A stretch of 64,000 nt of DNA from Bacteroidales bacterium UBA3844 (GTDB lineage Bacteria > Bacteroidota > Bacteroidia > Bacteroidales > Paludibacteraceae): positions 18,133 to 82,132 of the forward strand of contig DGHQ01000006.1 in assembly GCA_002392915.1 (NCBI GenBank), given 5' to 3'. Made by a program: the position numbers and the translations under genes. A model generated the notes under the pieces. The model was not told where the DNA came from. It ran no database searches and saw only the letters and a program-made list of their open reading frames with translations. This document shows, piece after piece, positions 62,893 to 64,000 of this stretch. Within the stretch, counting starts at the first letter, position 1, and each line of letters opens with the position of its first letter.

Positions 62893-63741
62893 ATGAAAAG
62901 GATATTCAAAAAAACAGTTTGGCTAATGCTTCTGTTTCTATCTCATATGACATTTGCGCAAGACAAAATGTTCAATATCTCGGTAGCAGGAGGAGTGGAA
63001 ATATTAAAATATACTCCCGAAATTGGCGAGCCCAAACCAGGAGGCAGTGTGATGCTCGAATGTCAATACCAGCAATTCCTGACAAATAATTTTGGTTACG
63101 GTGCAGGAGTGGACATTTCCTACCTCACAGCCAACTACTTCATCAGCGAGACAATAGAGACACATATCACAGACGAAACAGACGCAGGAATCCCATACAC
63201 TCTACGCACAATTTTCGACGATTTCAACGAAAAGCAGCGTTCTTTTTTGGTGGATGTCCCTGTCGGACTATATGCACGTATCCCTAGCAAATATGTCCAT
63301 TTTATATTCGGAGCCGGTGTCAAAGTGGGACTTCCTATTGTTGCTAAATATGATTACTCCAGAGGCACCGTCGAAACAAGAGCATACTTCGGTGACGATG
63401 TAGATGCTGAATTGAGTAAAATGCCTCACCACGGACTCTACAAACAAGGAACAAACGCCGGAGATATCGACATCAACCGTCTGCAACTATCTCTCTATGC
63501 CGACATAATGTGGAGACTTATTTTTAACGATGCCTCCCCCATACATTTGGGAGCATATATATCGTATGGTTTGAATGACATGGTTGCAAATCACGATGCG
63601 GCAATGGGCATCCACAAAAACAGCATCTTAAACAGCACATTGACTGACAAAATCGTGCCTATCTGCATTGGTTTGAAACTTGGACTCGCCATTCCGCTAG
63701 AAAAGGGAGCCAAACGTTCAATATTCGACGGATTCAGATAA
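62893..63741 (+). CDS. Outer-membrane beta-barrel protein
   Basis: 282 residues from the ATG at 62893 (an in-frame TTG at 62875 is less likely). The signal peptide ends at about residue 22 (LSHMTFAQ). Beta-strand patterns SVAGGVEILKYT, GYGAGVDISYLTANYF, FLVDVPVGLYARIP and KYVHFIFGAGVKVGLPI fit a porin-like barrel of the OMP_b-brl type. The C-terminal part GLKLGLAIPLEKG is the last strand region. It lies 28 bases after the LRR gene and is probably co-transcribed, so it could assist export or anchoring of that protein, by analogy with PorP/SprF partners of T9SS adhesins. It is not clearly a PorP homologue. Confidence 0.75.
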   Translation: MKRIFKKTVWLMLLFLSHMTFAQDKMFNISVAGGVEILKYTPEIGEPKPGGSVMLECQYQQFLTNNFGYGAGVDISYLTANYFISETIETHITDETDAGIPYTLRTIFDDFNEKQRSFLVDVPVGLYARIPSKYVHFIFGAGVKVGLPIVAKYDYSRGTVETRAYFGDDVDAELSKMPHHGLYKQGTNAGDIDINRLQLSLYADIMWRLIFNDASPIHLGAYISYGLNDMVANHDAAMGIHKNSILNSTLTDKIVPICIGLKLGLAIPLEKGAKRSIFDGFR

Positions 63742-63767
63742 ATATTTAACGTGAGTTCGAATTGTAA

Positions 63768-64000
63768 TTAAAAGAGAGTCAGGCGGTTATCAACTTCGCG
63801 ATAGACATGGATACATGGTTTCTTCGGGAAAAAGCAGTACGCGGCAATAGCCCCGAGCATATTAACGACAAAATTCTCAAAAGACCGGTGTCTTGAATGT
63901 TCGACCTGTGCAATGTTTTTAAGCTCGTCGTTGACAGTTTCGATTCTTGCCCTCTTTCTAAGCAACAGCCTGTCAGAGACGCTCATCATTGCCCCTTTCA
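63768..64000 (-). mobile_element. IS982-family transposase, C-terminal part (cut by window edge)
   Basis: The reading frame is open to the window end and encodes KGAMMSVSDRLLLRKRARIE, VNDELKNIAQVEHSRHRSFE and AAYCFFPKKP, the conserved C-terminus of IS982-family transposases. The rest lies beyond 64000. The IS end is probably just past the stop: ACGTGAGTTCGA at 63750-63761 is a candidate terminal inverted repeat. The opposite end and target duplication are outside the window, so completeness is unknown. Confidence 0.8.

Noticed and set aside
41157..63741. Gene cluster for the T9SS apparatus
   Set aside because: Only T9SS substrates (sorting domains) are present; no PorK/L/M/N, SprA or PorU genes are seen.
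1..64000. CRISPR array or prophage
   Set aside because: No regularly spaced short direct repeats with unique spacers, and no cas, integrase, capsid or portal genes were seen.

Overview
The window is AT-rich DNA from a member of the Bacteroidetes, most likely an uncultured Bacteroidales outside the genus Bacteroides. The evidence is promoter -7 elements of the TAnnTTTG type, a PCMD-domain protein, TonB-like proteins of the Bacteroidales type, a LysM/periplasmic-binding fusion, and two giant surface proteins with C-terminal type IX secretion (T9SS) sorting domains, one type B and one type A. No rRNA, CRISPR array or intact prophage is visible. The only RNA gene seen is tRNA-Pro(TGG).

Layout. 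1-660 holds the remains of an antitoxin/VapC-like pair (toxin frameshifted and truncated at a hairpin repeat). 660-4642 (minus) is a cluster of a TerB-like protein, a VWA-like/DUF2201 protein and a MoxR-type AAA+ ATPase, with two small membrane proteins upstream. 4808-9360 (minus) is housekeeping: cstA, mannose-1-phosphate guanylyltransferase, a Bax inhibitor-1 family protein and an HtrA protease. 9478-10190 (plus) is a nucleotidyltransferase/HEPN pair. 10225-19619 (minus) is a four-gene operon: a secreted, membrane-anchored VWA protein, an 1102-residue tubulin/FtsZ-like GTPase and two unrecognised membrane proteins, with 1-4 base overlaps between the last three genes. 19826-22522 holds three tandem TonB-C paralogues with an N-terminal cysteine cluster. 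22703-32436 contains guaB, an outer-membrane barrel, a LysM protein, a decayed lipoprotein gene, tRNA-Pro, a TPR protein and gyrA.

32583-37210 is a compact four-gene operon (acidic protein, helical cationic protein, Ycf46-like AAA+ ATPase, formylglycine-generating-enzyme-fold protein). It is bracketed by two copies of a 77-bp direct repeat differing at 2 positions. Just upstream lie a conserved hypothetical gene and a membrane-anchored pseudokinase N-lobe. 38706-55481 carries a glycosyltransferase, a PCMD protein, the 1733-residue T9SS type B repeat protein, a DUF4349 lipoprotein, an ABM-domain protein, folK, a NUDIX hydrolase, a FISUMP-like secreted protein, a GH3 glycosidase, hisS and a MATE transporter. 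56457-63741 carries a 2135-residue LRR-like repeat protein with a T9SS type A tail and an outer-membrane barrel. The window ends inside an IS982-family transposase.

The most promising uncharacterised systems are the VWA/tubulin-like/membrane operon and the repeat-bracketed AAA+/FGE-fold operon with its neighbouring pseudokinase. Together with the TerB/VWA/MoxR cluster, this puts three ATPase- or GTPase-centred multigene modules in under 40 kb. No biochemical role for any of them can be read from the sequence alone. A recurrent GAGACG...CGTCTC hairpin lies at many gene ends and seems to be a dispersed repeat used as a terminator.
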